DNA of 64,000 nucleotides from Tetrahymena thermophila SB210 (lineage: Eukaryota; Ciliophora; Oligohymenophorea; Hymenostomatida; Tetrahymenidae), in NCBI RefSeq assembly GCF_000189635.1, contig NW_002476363.1:1-64000 (forward strand), read 5' to 3'. This document shows positions 60,627 through 64,000 of this stretch, one piece after another. The notes beneath the pieces are model-generated. The model did not search any database. It worked only from the letters and a program-made list of their open reading frames with translations, and was not told where the DNA came from. A program made the position numbers and the translations under genes. The first letter of the stretch is position 1; each line of letters starts with the position of its first letter.

Positions 60627-63600
60627 ATGGACAAGAAAGATAACTATACAGTAGATTAGTTTTTACAAAACTTCACTGTAATGAAAAGCAAAAAAAAATT
60701 AACATTTAATTAACTTTAATTTTCTTTTTGAAATTAGCTTGAACTCATTACCTTAGATACCAAGCAGAATGATAAAGTTTATTACACACTGGAAATGGAA
60801 TTAAAAGATAGAAGGGTCAAGTGGAGAATCGAAAAGAGATTTTCTGACTTTGAAGCTCTTCACTTAGATTTAAGCAAGACAACAATTGAATTGCCTTATC
60901 TTCCTCCTAAGAGTTTGTTTAAGCTCTAGCAGCAAGATCTCCAAAAGAGGAAGAGCGATCTCTAAAAGTATTTGAAATCATTAGTTGTCAGACCAGATAT
61001 ATTGCAAAATGAAATATTCCAAGAATTCTTAGAAGTATCTTTTGTTTGAATGCAAAATATAAATAAATAAATAAAAAATTATGAATTTCATCATAAAGCT
61101 TAATAAATACGGAACAGTTCCTAAACAAGTTAATTATAGATAGTTAGGTTCTATAAGCGGATTTTCTATGAAGGTTAGAGATATTCATTATGAAGAATCA
61201 TAAGGAATTATATTTGTTCTTATTGGCGATAACGACTTAAAAACAAAAGTTGGAGGATTCTTAAGCAGTTTATTAGGAACCAGTAAGAAAGGAGATCCTT
61301 GTGGTAGATTAATTTGCCTTAGAGCTAAAAATCAGTATACATTTGATTTTAATAAATTATGGCACATAGACTTCTATTCTCATGTAAAATAATTGATTAC
61401 AGCATAAAAAGCAACAAGATTTGTTAAAATTTAATTTGTATTTAAAAGCCATAATGTATGCATTTTGATCCTAAGTTAACCATGGTTGCAGTTGGTCTTT
61501 ACAATGGTGATATCGAAATATACAGAGTCAAAGTAGAGAAAAACTATTAAAGTTATGAAGATGTAATTAATTAAATTTGATAAATTAATTATTTTGCTAA
61601 ACGCTATATAAATTATTAATGAATGATATATTATTATAACCTGTTTACTTGCTAAATGAATTAAAAGATTAATAAATTACATTTATTGAAAATATTTTAG
61701 CAGCTTTTTTTTAAACAAAATAATTGGTTCTAAAACAATAAATGTAATTTATTTTTTAGCTAAGCAATCTTATAGTAGTGATATTTTAAGTTAATTTCAC
61801 TTTATTTACTATAATCAAGTAGTTTTATTGAAACTTAGCTAAATAGAATAAAAAAAACTCTATAAATAAATATCAATATAAAAGCTTGATTTAAAAAAAA
61901 ATTAGTTTTTAACAAAAAATAGCATTTTATTTAAAAAGGAATCGAGTATTTATTTTTAAATGATATCAATTAATTTACAATGTATTTTTAGAAATAAAGT
62001 TTACATCAAAAAAGGATTTAAATTTAATTTAAAAATTTTTTTCATCCTTTAACAAAATTTCCTTAATTTTAAATAAGATAAAAACTGAAATTGCAAAATA
62101 GGATTAAAATCAAAAAATAAATAATCTATATCATTTAAGCATAATTATTTAAGTTAAACTATTTCTTATACAATAGTTAGCCGCTTTTTAATTTTTTTTA
62201 TTTAATTTGATAAAAATATATTTAATTAATTAAAGTATTGCATTATTAAACGTCACACTTCAGCTATCACAGCAGTTCATTTAGATTTCTAATCAGGTAT
62301 ATTTAAATTATACAACAATATTATTAATTGATTGATTTATTGATACTTTAAATAGCAACTGTTTATTCTATCTCAAGAGATAAGGCATTTTTGGTTACTA
62401 ATATTGCTAATAACGATAGTCATTACAGAATCGATGGTAAATAAATAAATGTATATATGATAATTACAAATAATTTAAAAATTATATTATTTATTTAGAA
62501 AAAATTCTAACTCATCCATTAACTGCTTTATGCGTTGACTCAATAAATGAAAGAGTTTTTGTAGGTGATTCTGTTGGATCTATTTATGTATATACTACAG
62601 TCGTAAGTTTTATATTTTTCTAATTTATATCATTAATATATTTTGTTAAATAATTATAAAGGAACCTATATAAATCATCACCTCAGTATTTTTAGAATAT
62701 GAAAATTAAATAAACGCAATTCACATCACTAAGCAGAAAAATTATATTTTATTTGGCCATGCAACTGGACTTATTAGAGTCTTTGAGCTTAAAAAGAAAG
62801 GAAGTGTAAATAAACAAACAAACAAACTTACTAATGATAAAAAATTTATTTATTAATTAATTATTATAAATAAATAATAGGATAGAGTATTAAACCCAAT
62901 TTCAGCTATAACTGGTCCTGATAATGTAAATAAAATTAAACAAACATTAAAAATATTTTAAATACATAATCTTTATTTATTTAGTTACATAGTTTATCAT
63001 TTTCATTAAAAGACAAAGAGATCTATTCTAATTGTACCAATAGTCTCTTAATCATTGATTCAGCACACAATCTCCCTGTTAGTAATTAGATTTCTGAATA
63101 TTTTTAAATATAATTACATTTTTTATTAACAAGTTTCAATCAACGCTCATAAAGATTTGATCACTAAAATACAATATGTTGAAGAAAGAAATATCTTTGT
63201 AACTGCAAGCAAAGACTTCACAGTTAAGGTATGTCTTAATAATAAAAGTAAGTTCATGAATTATTTTAATTATAATTAAATAGTTTTGGAAATTGAGAGG
63301 CTCTAAAGACGATAAAGAAAGCGAATTCGAACAGCTTTACTTAGCTAACCAAAATAATAAACATCAATAAAAATAAGTAGCAGAGTTATAAGCAGAGATT
63401 TAAAAGAGTTCTATTAATCCTATCGAAGAGTCAAGGTAAAAATTCTAAGAAAAGCTTGACAAAGAAAAAAAAGAATAAGAGCAAAGAAGGTTGGAAGAAG
63501 AAGCTAAAAAAAAGAAATAGTAAAAATTATATAGATAATATGATAGTGATAGCGATGATCTTGATTCTGATGATGATGACGACAAGTACAATAAAAATAA

Positions 63601-63823
63601 ATAGGTGCAAACTAAGAAAGAAGAAGTATAAACTTCTTAAAAATCTTAACAACAAAATAAAATTAGCAAAGATCAAATAAAATCTGAAGTAAAACCATAA
63701 GAAAAATCAACATCCAGCAACCCAAAACAACAACAATAAAAGGAATAAAAGAGAGAAGAAGAGGAAGAAGAAGAATAAGAATAAGAGGATGACGATGATA
63801 ACATTTTTGGATGGGACAAATGA
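60627..63823 (+). CDS. PX domain - WD40 repeat protein
   Basis: Twelve exons: 60627-60677, 60738-61034, 61099-61383, 61449-61562, 62236-62296, 62356-62436, 62499-62602, 62662-62805, 62881-62925, 62985-63081, 63134-63228 and 63284-63823, giving 637 aa with consistent phases. Residues 5-116 are a PX phosphoinositide-binding domain: the RFSDFEALH motif (51-59) and the proline loop LPYLPPKSLFKL (69-80) are intact. From about 120 to 465 come WD40 blades (for example MHFDPKLTMVAVGLYNGDIEIY and RHTSAITAVHLD, and NIFVTASKDFTVKFWKL at the end). The tail is a charged coiled coil with an Asp-rich stretch, ending DDDDNIFGWDK. The PX part likely recruits the propeller to endosomal membranes (inference). 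The third exon joins PX to WD40 by a 64-bp intron; without it PX would stop at TGA 61047-61049. Confidence 0.82.
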
Positions 63824-64000
63824 AATTTTTTATTTCATTTTATATTTTTTAAAACACATAATTATATTTAAAACCGTTAAAAATATGTATCTATGTATTG
63901 AATTAGTTTAATTTTTATAATTTATAAATATATTTTTACTATAAATCCTTATAACTTTCATTAAATAAACTTAATAATTTTATTTAATTTTGGTGTTTAT
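63824..64000. other. Trailing A/T-rich DNA
   Basis: Probable 3' flank of the PX-WD40 gene. Nothing else visible before the window ends. Confidence 0.5.

Noticed and set aside
61035..61098. Separate PX gene and WD40 gene
   Set aside because: They would lie only about 30 bp apart with no room for 3' and 5' regions, while an in-phase 64-bp GT...AG intron joins them cleanly. Kept as an alternative in the feature.

Overview
This window is the end of a ciliate macronuclear chromosome, most likely from Tetrahymena or a close relative such as Ichthyophthirius. The left edge is a telomere of about 21 C4A2 repeats. The DNA is extremely A+T-rich. Every convincing gene reads through TAA and TAG (glutamine) and stops only at TGA. 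Genes are interrupted by short GT...AG introns, mostly 50-360 bp, so standard-code ORF calls give only fragments. All gene models here were built by hand with the ciliate nuclear code and checked for phase consistency across introns. They remain predictions.

Layout. (1) 1-6.4 kb: telomere, about 1.2 kb of gene-free DNA, a VIT/VWA protein (+), and a WD40-like protein (-). (2) 7.9-21.3 kb: a tandem array of three paralogous cyclic-nucleotide-gated-type cation channels, all on the minus strand with matching four-exon structure. They have an unusual pore without GYG and a CCHC zinc knuckle after the CNBD. (3) 23-34.5 kb: a Q/N-rich protein, an LRR protein, a PABPN1-type poly(A)-binding protein, a coiled-coil/TBC RabGAP, and two small unrecognised genes. 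(4) 35.5-36.3 kb: three identical tRNA-Asp(GUC) genes. (5) 37.7-41.6 kb: a pair of paralogous multi-pass membrane protein genes, the second frameshifted. (6) 43.7-50.1 kb: three tandem copies of an unrecognised, apparently ciliate-specific family. (7) 52.6-63.8 kb: a basic low-complexity protein, a large K+ channel with a canonical TVGYGD filter and its own CCHC knuckle, and a twelve-exon PX-WD40 protein.

The main theme is local gene duplication near a chromosome end: channel x3, tRNA x3, membrane protein x2 and the 43.7-50.1 kb family x3. Most remaining genes look like signalling and membrane-traffic components (RabGAP, PX-WD40, channels) or RNA-binding proteins. They show no operon-like linkage, as expected for a eukaryote. 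Intergenic DNA is low-complexity A/T, with microsatellites, a 25-bp minisatellite and a few structured or conserved short elements noted in the findings.
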